Source: Flavobacterium xinjiangense
GTDB lineage: Bacteria > Bacteroidota > Bacteroidia > Flavobacteriales > Flavobacteriaceae
Assembly: GCF_900142885.1 (NCBI RefSeq)
Contig: NZ_FRCL01000007.1
Span: forward strand, 1 to 64,000
Direction: 5' to 3'
Length of the DNA stretch: 64,000 nt
In this document: piece after piece, positions 9,549 to 17,958 of the stretch
Numbering within the stretch: the stretch's first letter is position 1
Layout: the number at the start of each line of letters is the position of its first letter
The notes under the pieces: model-generated
What the model saw: only the letters and a program-made list of their open reading frames with translations
The model's database searches: none
What the model was told of the DNA's origin: nothing
Made by a program: the position numbers and the translations under genes

Positions 9549-10382
9549 TTATTTTAAAGGATAATACCCTACTTCTTCCACCATTTTTTGTCCTTCTGGA
9601 CTCAATATCCAATCGATAAAAGCTTTAGCTTCTCCTGTTGGTTGCGACTTCAAATACATATATAAATATCTTGAAATTGGGTAGGTTTTATCTTTTATAG
9701 TTTCAGCAGTTGGCAAAATTCCTGCACTTTTAGCGTCTACTTTAATTTTACAATCTTTTACCCCTTCTGCATAAGCAGCACCGCCGTATCCAATACTGTA
9801 TTTGTCCTTTTTAACTGCATTTACAATTGCAGCTGTACCCGGCAAAGTTTGACATGTTTTTGAAAAGTCTGTTTTTACTACATGCTCTTTAAAAAACTCA
9901 AAAGTACCAGAACTGCTTTCTCTACCGTACAATTGGATTTTTTCATCGTCACCACCTACCTCTTTCCAATTCGTAATTCTGCCAGAAAAAATATCGCTTA
10001 GCTGCGCTAGTGTAAGTTCTGCTACGGGATTTTCTTTATTTAGAAAAACGGACAAACCATCCTTGGCGCAAGCAATTTCTAAACCACTAGTTTTATATTT
10101 TTCCTTTAATTGATCTACTTCAGATGGTTTCATAGGGCGACTTGCATTTGCAATATCCGTTGAACCATTGATCAATGCCGCAATACCTACACCAGAACCT
10201 CCTCCAGTTACCTGAATTGTAGTTTTAGGATTTTTTTTCATAAATGCCTCAGCCCATTTTTGAGATAAGATCACCATGGTATCTGAACCTTTTACAGTTA
10301 CCTTTTTCGATTCGCTAGAAGTACATCCTATTACCATAACGGCCAATAAGATCGTTACAATTTTTAATTTACTTGTTTTCAT
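9549..10382 (-). CDS. pstS: Phosphate-binding protein PstS, lipoprotein form
   Basis: 277 aa. A lipoprotein signal peptide ends in VIGC (Cys20), so it should be anchored in a membrane facing the periplasm. PBP-like domain motifs for phosphate are present: KGSDTM (about 31-36), GGGSGVGI, NASRP, RESSSGT and GTAAIVNAV, which line the phosphate site in this family. It delivers phosphate to PstCAB. It is a tandem paralogue of the next gene upstream (same length, co-linear), but that gene lacks the lipobox cysteine. Confidence 0.95.
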   Translation of the reverse strand: MKTSKLKIVTILLAVMVIGCTSSESKKVTVKGSDTMVILSQKWAEAFMKKNPKTTIQVTGGGSGVGIAALINGSTDIANASRPMKPSEVDQLKEKYKTSGLEIACAKDGLSVFLNKENPVAELTLAQLSDIFSGRITNWKEVGGDDEKIQLYGRESSSGTFEFFKEHVVKTDFSKTCQTLPGTAAIVNAVKKDKYSIGYGGAAYAEGVKDCKIKVDAKSAGILPTAETIKDKTYPISRYLYMYLKSQPTGEAKAFIDWILSPEGQKMVEEVGYYPLK

Positions 10383-10435
10383 AATTTTCTATTACTAGGG
10401 TAAACATTAAATCTATTTAGGTTTTAAAATACAAA

Positions 10436-10470
10436 AGTATCCCTCACTGGAAAAACCAGTAAGGGATACT
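10436..10470 (-). terminator. Strong hairpin between the two pstS genes
   Basis: AGTATCCCTCACTGG (10436-10450) and CCAGTAAGGGATACT (10456-10470) form a 15-bp stem with one wobble and a 5-nt loop. On the minus strand the stem is followed by TTTTGTATTTT. It sits in the 99-nt gap after the first pstS. It may terminate most transcripts there or act as a processing or stability hairpin. The sequence TACTTTTG inside it looks like a -7 promoter element but has no supporting upstream sequence. Confidence 0.85.
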
Positions 10471-10481
10471 AAAAGCCTTAA

Positions 10482-11315
10482 TTATTTTACAGGAAAATAA
10501 CCTACTGATGTAATGATTTTTTGACCTTCTGCACTTAAGATCCAATCGATAAACGCTTTAGTTTCACCTGTTGGTCTTGATTTCAAATACATGTATAAAT
10601 ATCTTGTAATTGGATACGTTTTGTTCTTGATAGTTTCTGCAGTTGGTGCAATACCTGGACTTTTATCGTCTTTTTTTACTTTACAATCTTTTACACCTTC
10701 AGCGTAAGCAGCACCACCGTAACCTATTCCTAATTTGTCTTTCTTAACTGCATTTACAATAGCTGCAGTTCCTGGCAATGTTTGACAACTTGGAGAGTAA
10801 TCTGTTTTTACCACATTGTCTTTGAAAAAAGCAAACGTACCTGAACTACTTTCTCTACCATATAATCTAATATTTGCATCTATACCACCTACTTGTTTCC
10901 AGTTTGTAATTTTTCCGGCAAAAATTTGACCAATTTGTTTTACTGTTAGTTCCGAAACTCCATTCGCTTTGTTTAAATAAACAGACAATCCATCTTTTGC
11001 ACACGGAATCTCAACACCTAAAGTACTATATCTTGATTTTAATTTATCTACCTCAGATGATTTCATAGGACGACTAGAATTTGCGATATCTGTTGAGCCA
11101 TTAATCAATGCAGCAATACCTACACCTGAACCACCACCTGTTACTTGAATCGTTGTTCCTGGATGTTTTTGCATATACACCTCAGCCCATTTTTGTGACA
11201 AAATAACCATGGTATCAGACCCTTTAACTGTTATTTTATTCAATGATGTAAAAGAAAATCCTATTGCTATAACAACTAATAGAACAGCTACTAATTTAAT
11301 TTTTGTTGTTTTCAT
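10482..11315 (-). CDS. pstS: Phosphate-binding protein PstS, soluble paralogue
   Basis: 277 aa and co-linear with the neighbouring pstS, with the same ligand motifs (KGSDTM, GGGSGVGI, NSSRP, RESSSGT, GTAAIVNAV). Where the neighbour has the lipobox cysteine (position 20) this copy has Phe in AIGFSFTS, so it carries an ordinary signal peptide and should be free in the periplasm. It is the first binding-protein gene after the porin (38-nt gap, probably the same transcript) and is followed by a strong hairpin. A high-copy soluble capture protein plus an anchored delivery protein is a reasonable inference. Confidence 0.93.
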   Translation of the reverse strand: MKTTKIKLVAVLLVVIAIGFSFTSLNKITVKGSDTMVILSQKWAEVYMQKHPGTTIQVTGGGSGVGIAALINGSTDIANSSRPMKSSEVDKLKSRYSTLGVEIPCAKDGLSVYLNKANGVSELTVKQIGQIFAGKITNWKQVGGIDANIRLYGRESSSGTFAFFKDNVVKTDYSPSCQTLPGTAAIVNAVKKDKLGIGYGGAAYAEGVKDCKVKKDDKSPGIAPTAETIKNKTYPITRYLYMYLKSRPTGETKAFIDWILSAEGQKIITSVGYFPVK

Positions 11316-11353
11316 TTTATTTTATTTTGTGTTTTAAAGTCTAATCTATTGAA

Positions 11354-12709
11354 TTAAAATCCAGCTTGAATTCTAATTGTAAACGTGTTATCTAATTTGT
11401 CTTTTATATAATCGCCACCCACTGTGGTACTTTTTTCATTAATTGGTAAACTATAACCAGCAACGATTTTTACATTATCATCGTAAAAGTATTGCCAAGA
11501 AAATGACCAGTTATTGTATTTCAAATCTTCTTTAATAGTCACCGCATCTCCTGCTAGATGTCTGTTTGGATCCCAACTGTCATATCGAACTGCAATTTGA
11601 TTGCTCTTTCCAATATTTTTTACCAAAGTAGCATAGTATCCTGAAAAATCTCTAATCCCATTAAAATTAAAACTAGGATTGCTATTTGCTACAGGCAACG
11701 CTGTAGTTGATTTTTCGCCTGATATCTTTCCAGAAATATATTCTCCTTTAAGAGACATTCCTCCAAGAAAATCATAATAAACTCTCATCTCACCACCGAA
11801 CCATCTTTTTTGAAAACTATCCCCAACTTTAGCCGTGAAATTTTTATTATTTACATCGCTAAAAGTTCCAGCCTGTAAAACTGCAGTGTTACCTAAGTAA
11901 GTATGAGCTCCTATATCAATTCCCAAACCTTCTGATGGAAACTTGAAAGAATAAACTCCTCTCATCATTACATCTTTCTTATTATCGACATCTCTAAGAT
12001 TATTTGTCAAAGAACCTTCTCCATAATTTCCGTTAAAAACAGCTAACTGAAATTTAAATGGGATCTCATATTTGGTTTCTAAATCCATTTCAATTTTTGC
12101 TCCCAAGTCTCTCTCTTGCGGGTACAAAATTCCAGACATTCTGCTTCTTTCTAACAATTCTCTTGAGCGTGAAGAAAACTCCACTTCGTAACTCGTTCTG
12201 TTGAATTGTCCTAAAAACAACTTAAATGTTTGCAGCCATTTATCATTTAACTGAACATAAGCATCTCTTAAAGTAACTTTATCAAATGCATAATCCGGTT
12301 GAATAACAAATACCGCACCAGTAACTGGCTCATATGTTAATTTTACACGTGCTCTTCTGATAAAAAAAGTGTTTTTTATAGGCACAGCAGTAGTAGAAGG
12401 CCCTGGTCCAATATTGTCTTGATAATTATACATCTCGTATTGCGCTTGGATGTATCCAGAAAATTTAATTTTGGTTAATTTTCCCAAATCACTATCCATC
12501 GTAGCCAGTCTTTCATCCAAACCTGAAAATTTCATAGAATGCTCATCTACAGATTCTTTCAAAGATTCTATTGTTACCGTTTTAACGGAATCAACACTCA
12601 TTGTTTCTAAAGAATCAACAGCTACTGCTTTAATTGTATCACTCTTGACATCTTGTGCATTAGCCAACACTGAAGTCATAACTAAAACTGCAAATAAAAT
12701 TTTTTTCAT
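11354..12709 (-). CDS. Phosphate-selective porin O/P-like outer-membrane protein
   Basis: 451 aa. It has a signal peptide (MKKILFAVLVMTSVLANAQ) and a Ser/Val/Glu-rich segment to about residue 80 that looks helical or coiled-coil, as in OprP-type porins of Bacteroidetes. A beta-barrel follows, beginning near KFSGYIQAQYEMYNY, with alternating aromatic strands and a C-terminal phenylalanine (RIQAGF). OprO/OprP family members form anion channels selective for phosphate or polyphosphate. It is the first gene of the pst operon, and its promoter carries the 11-bp repeat array at 12735-12801, which supports a role in phosphate entry. Confidence 0.88.
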   Translation of the reverse strand: MKKILFAVLVMTSVLANAQDVKSDTIKAVAVDSLETMSVDSVKTVTIESLKESVDEHSMKFSGLDERLATMDSDLGKLTKIKFSGYIQAQYEMYNYQDNIGPGPSTTAVPIKNTFFIRRARVKLTYEPVTGAVFVIQPDYAFDKVTLRDAYVQLNDKWLQTFKLFLGQFNRTSYEVEFSSRSRELLERSRMSGILYPQERDLGAKIEMDLETKYEIPFKFQLAVFNGNYGEGSLTNNLRDVDNKKDVMMRGVYSFKFPSEGLGIDIGAHTYLGNTAVLQAGTFSDVNNKNFTAKVGDSFQKRWFGGEMRVYYDFLGGMSLKGEYISGKISGEKSTTALPVANSNPSFNFNGIRDFSGYYATLVKNIGKSNQIAVRYDSWDPNRHLAGDAVTIKEDLKYNNWSFSWQYFYDDNVKIVAGYSLPINEKSTTVGGDYIKDKLDNTFTIRIQAGF

Positions 12710-12734
12710 CGTTGTTATATGATTAATTTTTTTG

Positions 12735-12801
12735 CAAAGGTGAACCTGTTATGTTAAGCGAATGTTAACACAATATTATGTTGATGATAAATTATTGTTT
12801 A
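12735..12801 (-). promoter_or_regulatory. Putative Pho-box array and -7 element of the porin-pst operon
   Basis: Reading the minus strand, heptamers start every 11 bp: TAAACAA (12801), TTATCAT (12790), ATAATAT (12779), TTAACAT (12768) and TTAACAT (12757). The last two are identical and separated by TCGC. The final unit ends at 12751, 8 nt before CACCTTTG (12742-12735), a one-mismatch TAnnTTTG element. The porin ATG follows 25 nt later. The same phase and the same TTAACATTCGC core are found upstream of the surface lipoprotein. Confidence 0.75.
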
Positions 12802-12852
12802 GTAAAGGTTTTCAATCTTTTTTGTAAGATTTACTCATGTTAATTTTAATAT

Positions 12853-13980
12853 TTACTTTTTATTTAACTTATTGATACTAAGACTTTTATTATAAATTTG
12901 TTCGAGATTCAGTTCTGGCTTTCTTAATCTGGCTTTCTCGATTGTAAAGGAAAACTCAGACCCAATGCCAAACTCACTCTCTACATATATTTTCTCCTTG
13001 TGCGCTTCTATTATGTGCTTCACAATTGCTAACCCTAGCCCTGAACCTCCTTCTGCACGGGAGCCGCTTTTATTTACTCTGTAAAAACGTTCAAAAAGCC
13101 TTGGGATATTTTGTTTTTCTATTCCTTCACCATTATCCGTTATTCGAACTAAGACCTTTTTCTTTGTCAAATTGACAATAGCAACTTCAGTAAGGCCGCC
13201 TTCTTTTCCGTATTTTATGGAGTTTACAATTAAGTTCTCGACAACCTGCTGAATCTTATCTTTATCTCCATGCACTAGAATAGGTTGTATATGATAATTT
13301 TCAAAGGCCAATGTGATTTTCTTTTTATCTGCTTTCATTTCCAATAAATCGAAAACATTTTGCACTAATTCAACAATATCAAATTCAGAAAACTCGAGAT
13401 TCAAATCACCAGACTCCAATTTTGTAATCATATCTAAATCTTCGACGATGTAGATTAATCGCTCTACTCCTTTCTCGGCACGTTTTAAATATTTTTTACG
13501 AACTGTTTTATCATCCATCGCACCATCGATAAGCGTAGATAAATAACCTTGCACAGTGAATAAAGGCGTTTTCAATTCATGAGAAACATTACCAAGAAAT
13601 TCTCTTCGATATTCTTCTCGAACCTGCAACATTTCTATTTCCAATTTTTTGTCCGTGGCAAATTTCTTAACTTCTCGGGTTAAGGTTTCCATATCAGTAG
13701 TAATGGGCTGATTTATAAACGAACTGGATTCCAATAAAGATACATCGTCGTATATTTTTTTTACTCGTCTGTAAATAAACCGTTCAACCCTATATTGCAA
13801 AACTAGAAAAGAAAATAAATAAATGATGAAAAGACAAACAAATCCAAACAATAGTAAATCATTACCTTTCGAGCCAAAGAATAATGACACCATTATCACA
13901 GCAAATCCAGCAGCAAAAAGGCTAATGAATAAAGCTGATTTTATGGCAAATTTATAGGTTTTTTTAAAATTTATTTTCAT
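12853..13980 (-). CDS. phoR: Phosphate sensor histidine kinase PhoR
   Basis: 375 aa. Two closely spaced membrane helices (about 14-34 and 41-62) leave almost no periplasmic domain, as expected for a PhoR that reads the transporter through PhoU. There is no clear PAS domain. The HisKA box is FLGNVSHELKTPL with His134. The ATPase domain has the N box (ENLIVNSIKYGKEGG), G1 (DNGEGI), F box (LFERFYRV) and G2 (GGSGLGLAIV). It should phosphorylate the PhoB-like regulator encoded 70 nt upstream in the same orientation. Confidence 0.9.
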   Translation of the reverse strand: MKINFKKTYKFAIKSALFISLFAAGFAVIMVSLFFGSKGNDLLLFGFVCLFIIYLFSFLVLQYRVERFIYRRVKKIYDDVSLLESSSFINQPITTDMETLTREVKKFATDKKLEIEMLQVREEYRREFLGNVSHELKTPLFTVQGYLSTLIDGAMDDKTVRKKYLKRAEKGVERLIYIVEDLDMITKLESGDLNLEFSEFDIVELVQNVFDLLEMKADKKKITLAFENYHIQPILVHGDKDKIQQVVENLIVNSIKYGKEGGLTEVAIVNLTKKKVLVRITDNGEGIEKQNIPRLFERFYRVNKSGSRAEGGSGLGLAIVKHIIEAHKEKIYVESEFGIGSEFSFTIEKARLRKPELNLEQIYNKSLSINKLNKK

Positions 13981-14050
13981 TGATTTTACATCTCGCCGTC
14001 ACAGCAATTTGATTTTGCATTTTGTTATTCTTATAAAAATGTACGTCTGA

Positions 14051-14734
14051 TTACACTTCAAATTTATAACCAACTCCTTTTATAGTTTTAAAAAAATCTT
14101 CTCCAATTTTTTCTCGTAATTTTCTAATATGGACATCTATTGTTCTTCCGCCAACAACAACTTCATTTCCCCAAACTTTGTCTAGAATTTCGTCTCTTTT
14201 GAATACTTTTCCAGGCTTTGAAGCCAATAAATAAAACAATTCAAATTCTTTTCTAGGTAAAGCTATTTCAACATCGTCTTTTCTTATTTTATATTCTTCA
14301 CGATTTATTTCGATCCCACCTACATTAAGCGTTTCACTATTTTGCTCTTGCTCTTTTAAGCGTCTTAACAATGCTTTTACTTTACTTACTAATAGTTTTG
14401 GCTTGATTGGTTTCGTAATATAATCATCGGCACCGGCATCAAAACCGGCAACTTGAGAATAATCTTCGCTTCTTGCTGTTAGGAAAGTAATAATCACATT
14501 ATTCAGTTCCGGGATTTTTCTAATGTTTTCACAGGCTTCCATTCCGTCCATCTCTGGCATCATTACATCCATGATAATTAGATCAGGTAATTCTTTCTTA
14601 GCCTTTACAATAGCTTCTTTTCCGTTTGCTGCGGTAAATATCTGATATCCTTCCTGAGTAAGATTGTACCCGACAATTTCCAAAATATCCGGTTCATCAT
14701 CTACTAATAGAATCTTCGTGTTTCTTTTTTTCAT
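14051..14734 (-). CDS. phoB: PhoB-like response regulator (OmpR family)
   Basis: 227 aa from ATG at 14734 (MKKRNTKILLVDDE); the frame extends further upstream, but that part is not protein-like. The receiver domain has DD at 12-13, the phospho-acceptor Asp56 in IIMDVMMPEMDG, Thr in TFLTARS and Lys in ITKPIKPK. The C-terminal winged helix (about 130-227) ends with GRTIDVHIRKLREKI and TIKGVGYKFEV, as in OmpR/PhoB DNA-binding domains that bind direct repeats. It is the likely reader of the 11-bp repeat arrays at 12735-12801, 14840-14936 and 17837-17925. I found no in-phase array at its own promoter. Confidence 0.92.
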   Translation of the reverse strand: MKKRNTKILLVDDEPDILEIVGYNLTQEGYQIFTAANGKEAIVKAKKELPDLIIMDVMMPEMDGMEACENIRKIPELNNVIITFLTARSEDYSQVAGFDAGADDYITKPIKPKLLVSKVKALLRRLKEQEQNSETLNVGGIEINREEYKIRKDDVEIALPRKEFELFYLLASKPGKVFKRDEILDKVWGNEVVVGGRTIDVHIRKLREKIGEDFFKTIKGVGYKFEV

Positions 14735-14839
14735 AAATAGAAAAATTATATTAATCTGATAGAATTTACGCCTGAAATGCTCAGTGATTTTCAATTCCGA
14801 TTGTAAATATAGCAATAAAAGAACCGTTTAAAAATCACA

Positions 14840-14936
14840 TTAACCGTAATTTAATATGTTAACGATTTATTAATATTCACGAAACTAAATGGTAATAGCC
14901 AAGTAACTTTCACTTTACAAAACGGCCATTACTTTG
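14840..14936 (+). promoter_or_regulatory. Putative Pho-box array and -7 element of the TonB receptor gene
   Basis: Heptamers start at exact 11-bp steps: TTAACGA (14859), TTAATAT (14870), GAAACTA (14881), GTAATAG (14892), GTAACTT (14903) and TTTACAA (14914). The last one ends 8 nt before TTACTTTG (14929-14936), a one-mismatch TAnnTTTG -7 element, and the ATG follows 22 nt later. A further pair, TTAACCG (14840) and TTAATAT (14851), has the same 11-bp internal spacing but is 8 bp out of phase with the rest; it may be a second operator or serve the divergent phoB gene. Confidence 0.75.
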
Positions 14937-14958
14937 CATAAAATTAAAACACACTAAA

Positions 14959-17760
14959 ATGAAATTTAGAATATTGTTTATAGCATTATTAATTACAACC
15001 GTTTCTTTTTCACAGAACAAAGGTAGCGTTGCTGGAATACTAACAGATAAAGACGCTAACAATCAATCATTACCTTTTGCAAACGTACTTATAAAAGGAA
15101 CTAATATAGGAGCCAATACTGACATTGATGGTAAATACACCATTGCTATTGCACCTGGGAATTATACTGTGCAATTCAGTTTCGTAGGTTATGAATCCGT
15201 AGATGTTCCGGTAACTGTGGTTGCAAACGAAACCGCAACTATAAATCAAGCGCTTGGTTCAGGAAGTTACAAACTGGAAGATGTCGTAATAAAATCTAAT
15301 TTCAGCAGAGAAAAAGAAACAGTCTTATTACTTGAACAAAAGAAAGCAGTAGTAATTAAACAAAGTATTGGTGCCCAAGAAATGGCTCGTAAAGGAGTTA
15401 GCGATGTGGAAGAAGGACTTACCAAAATAACAGGAATTACTAAAGTAGGTTCAAGAGGCTTATTTGTGCGTGGATTGGAAGACCGATACAATAACTTATT
15501 GATAAATGATCTTGCTGCTCCAACAAACAATCCTTTCAAAAAAATCATTCCATTAGACTTGTTTTCTACTGATATTGTAGGTGTTATTGAAGTGTACAAA
15601 ACATTTAATCCCAATATTTACGGCGATTTTGCAGGAGGAACTTTTAATATCCAAACTTCTAAAGGTTCAAAAAGCATAACCAAATTAAATGTTGGAGTTG
15701 GGTACACAGTAAATAACAACTTAGAAAAGTTCTTAATTTCTAAAGACGCTAATTCTACCAAAGGATTCTTTGGCTTGACCGGAACTGACAGAAAACTTCC
15801 AGCACTTTTAGGAAATGCTCCTTCAAGCTACACTCTTACTGCAGATGAATCTTTGAGATCTTTTAAAAGTGGATTTGATGTTTCAAAAATCAACAGTCCT
15901 TTGAATTCAAGTATTGGCTTTCTTCACTCAGAGAAATTCAACCTGAATGATGACAAAACTTTTTCTTACTTACTTTCTATCAATTTTGACAATAATTATT
16001 CGATAAGGAACGGAGTAGAAAGAACTTTCACAAATAATCCTTCCGGCTTTACATACAGAAATGATTTTGATAATACAGAATACAGATACAAAACATCCCT
16101 ATCTTCTTTGGTTGGATTGAATTACACAACTGATAGATTAAAACTTTCTTACAATACTCTTTTCATCAGAACTACTGAAAACTTAGTTAAAGATCAATTT
16201 GGCGTGGCGGATTCGAACTCTAGCAACAACAACACTTTAATCAGAACCAATCAATTAGACGAATCTAATTATTTAAACAATCAGTTATTGGGAGAGTATG
16301 CATTGAACGAAGACAAAACTCAAAATGTAAAAGCGGCTGTTTCTTATGCTATCACTAAATATGCACAACCGGACAGAAAGTTCTTTTCAGGAACAAAATC
16401 AGGAACGGATGATATAATAGTTTCTGTTGCAGGAAATAATTTCATCAAACAGTATCTAGATATTTCTGGTGATTCTTATTTTTCAGGATTAGGAGAATAC
16501 AGTTTAAAATTTGGTAAAACAGAAAAAAATAATATTTTCACTGCCGGTTACAATGGAAACATGTCTGACATGACCTCATCTTACCGCTTTGTTACCCCAA
16601 TAAACAATAGTGCACCAAATAGTTTTACAACATCTTTGAATTCCGTAGACGCTCAATTAAATAGTTACATAGCCTCAAATGCGGTTAGCTTTAGAGAAAG
16701 TTCTAATGCTACTTATCAGGCAAAATTAAAGGAAACTGCTAATGCCGGTTATGCTAACTTACTTTATAAGTTTGGAGAAAAATGGGAACTAAACGGGGGA
16801 ATTCGTTTAGAAAGTACCATGAGAGAAACAAAGTACAGAACTCAAGGTTCATTCTCAGATCCATTTAAAACTTTAAAATACGACAACTTGTATGTTTTAC
16901 CTGCTTTAAATGTGAAATATGGTTTGAATGAAAAATCAAACCTTCGTTTTGCAACCGGAAAAACATACACAAGACCAGTTGTAATGGAATCTTATCCTAT
17001 TGAATACATCAATGCTGACGGAACTTCAACGAAAGGGAATCCATTTTTGAAAAACAGTAATAATTATAATGTTGATTTAAAATATGAATTATTCCCATCA
17101 TCAAAAGAAGTTTTTGTACTAGGATTATTCGGTAAAAAAATCGACCAGCCTATCGAAAGAACATTCATTTCTAATGCAGCAAATTCAACTATTACCACTT
17201 ACTTAAATTCTGACAATGCGGTTTTATACGGAGCTGAAATCGAATTTATCTTTGACTTTGAAAGAATCAACAAAAGCTTATCTGATTTCTCTTTTGGGTT
17301 TAATACTTCTTTAATGCATACAAAAGTAGACGTAAAACCAACGACTACTGATAGTGAAGGCAATGTAACAACATCTATTGAAACTTTCAAAAATAGAGAA
17401 CTTCAAGGAGCCTCAAAATGGTTAATCAACTCTGATTTAAAATACCAATTTGACTTAAGCGAATCTTGGAGTAATACAGTTTCATTAGTATATTCTGTAT
17501 TTGGAAAAAGAATTTACGCAGTAGGAACTGGAGGATTAGATCATATTTATGAGCTACCGGTTCAACAATTGGATTTCATTTGGAGCAGCAAATTATCAAA
17601 TCATTTTGACCTGAAATTTAGTGCTGACAATCTACTTGATCCGATACGCAAATCCGAACAAGGAAATAATGGAACTTCTTCTATTATGGAACAGTCAAAC
17701 ATAACAAATAGCTATAAAAAAGGAAGAGGGTTCTCCGTTAATTTAGGATACACTTTTTAA
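14959..17760 (+). CDS. TonB-dependent outer-membrane receptor with carboxypeptidase-like regulatory domain
   Basis: 933 aa. It has a signal peptide (MKFRILFIALLITTVSFSQ), then a CarboxypepD_reg-like beta-sandwich (about 22-105, with GTNIGANTDIDGKYTI), a plug domain (about 125-235, with SDVEEGLTKITGI and FAGGTFNIQTS) and a 22-strand-type barrel ending in an aromatic residue (NLGYTF). It is shorter than typical SusC proteins. TonB-ExbBD-energised import is the family role; the substrate is unknown. The divergent position next to phoB, the in-phase repeat array and the partner lipoprotein point to phosphate or organophosphate uptake (inference). A terminator follows at 17785-17812. Confidence 0.93.
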   Translation: MKFRILFIALLITTVSFSQNKGSVAGILTDKDANNQSLPFANVLIKGTNIGANTDIDGKYTIAIAPGNYTVQFSFVGYESVDVPVTVVANETATINQALGSGSYKLEDVVIKSNFSREKETVLLLEQKKAVVIKQSIGAQEMARKGVSDVEEGLTKITGITKVGSRGLFVRGLEDRYNNLLINDLAAPTNNPFKKIIPLDLFSTDIVGVIEVYKTFNPNIYGDFAGGTFNIQTSKGSKSITKLNVGVGYTVNNNLEKFLISKDANSTKGFFGLTGTDRKLPALLGNAPSSYTLTADESLRSFKSGFDVSKINSPLNSSIGFLHSEKFNLNDDKTFSYLLSINFDNNYSIRNGVERTFTNNPSGFTYRNDFDNTEYRYKTSLSSLVGLNYTTDRLKLSYNTLFIRTTENLVKDQFGVADSNSSNNNTLIRTNQLDESNYLNNQLLGEYALNEDKTQNVKAAVSYAITKYAQPDRKFFSGTKSGTDDIIVSVAGNNFIKQYLDISGDSYFSGLGEYSLKFGKTEKNNIFTAGYNGNMSDMTSSYRFVTPINNSAPNSFTTSLNSVDAQLNSYIASNAVSFRESSNATYQAKLKETANAGYANLLYKFGEKWELNGGIRLESTMRETKYRTQGSFSDPFKTLKYDNLYVLPALNVKYGLNEKSNLRFATGKTYTRPVVMESYPIEYINADGTSTKGNPFLKNSNNYNVDLKYELFPSSKEVFVLGLFGKKIDQPIERTFISNAANSTITTYLNSDNAVLYGAEIEFIFDFERINKSLSDFSFGFNTSLMHTKVDVKPTTTDSEGNVTTSIETFKNRELQGASKWLINSDLKYQFDLSESWSNTVSLVYSVFGKRIYAVGTGGLDHIYELPVQQLDFIWSSKLSNHFDLKFSADNLLDPIRKSEQGNNGTSSIMEQSNITNSYKKGRGFSVNLGYTF

Positions 17761-17784
17761 TATCTAATAAATCCTCCTATCAAC

Positions 17785-17812
17785 AAGGCCCTATTTATTT
17801 AGGGCTTTTTTT
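17785..17812 (+). terminator. Terminator after the TonB receptor gene
   Basis: AAGGCCCTA and TAGGGCTTT form a short GC-rich stem with a T-tract, 25 nt after the stop codon. The downstream lipoprotein therefore needs its own promoter, which is present. Confidence 0.8.
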
Positions 17813-17836
17813 ATGCTTAAAACTTCCGTAACACCC

Positions 17837-17925
17837 TTAACATTCGCTTCACATTTTGGTGTTTTTTTGGTAACTGTATTGTAATATTCCCCTAACACTC
17901 TTTACGAAGTAATCTTATAATTTTG
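17837..17925 (+). promoter_or_regulatory. Putative Pho-box array and -7 element of the surface lipoprotein gene
   Basis: Heptamers in one 11-bp phase: TTAACAT (17837), TTCACAT (17848), a poor unit at 17859, GTAACTG (17870), GTAATAT (17881), CTAACAC (17892) and a weak TACGAAG (17903). The 17903 unit ends 8 nt before TAATTTTG (17918-17925), a perfect TAnnTTTG -7 element. The block TTAACATTCGCTTCACAT is the same as the porin operator except for one base. The gene's ATG follows 33 nt after the -7 element. Confidence 0.78.
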
Positions 17926-17958
17926 ACAAAAATAAAAACAATAAATAATACAACTATT

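Noticed and set aside
10432..10439. TACTTTTG on the minus strand as a promoter for the anchored pstS
   Set aside because: It is part of the T-tail of the hairpin after the upstream pstS, and no heptamer repeat is present at the phased positions.
14735..14826. Pho-box array for the phoB gene itself
   Set aside because: The best minus-strand -7 (TATATTTA, 14811-14804) has no TTAACAT-like units at the 8-nt phased positions.
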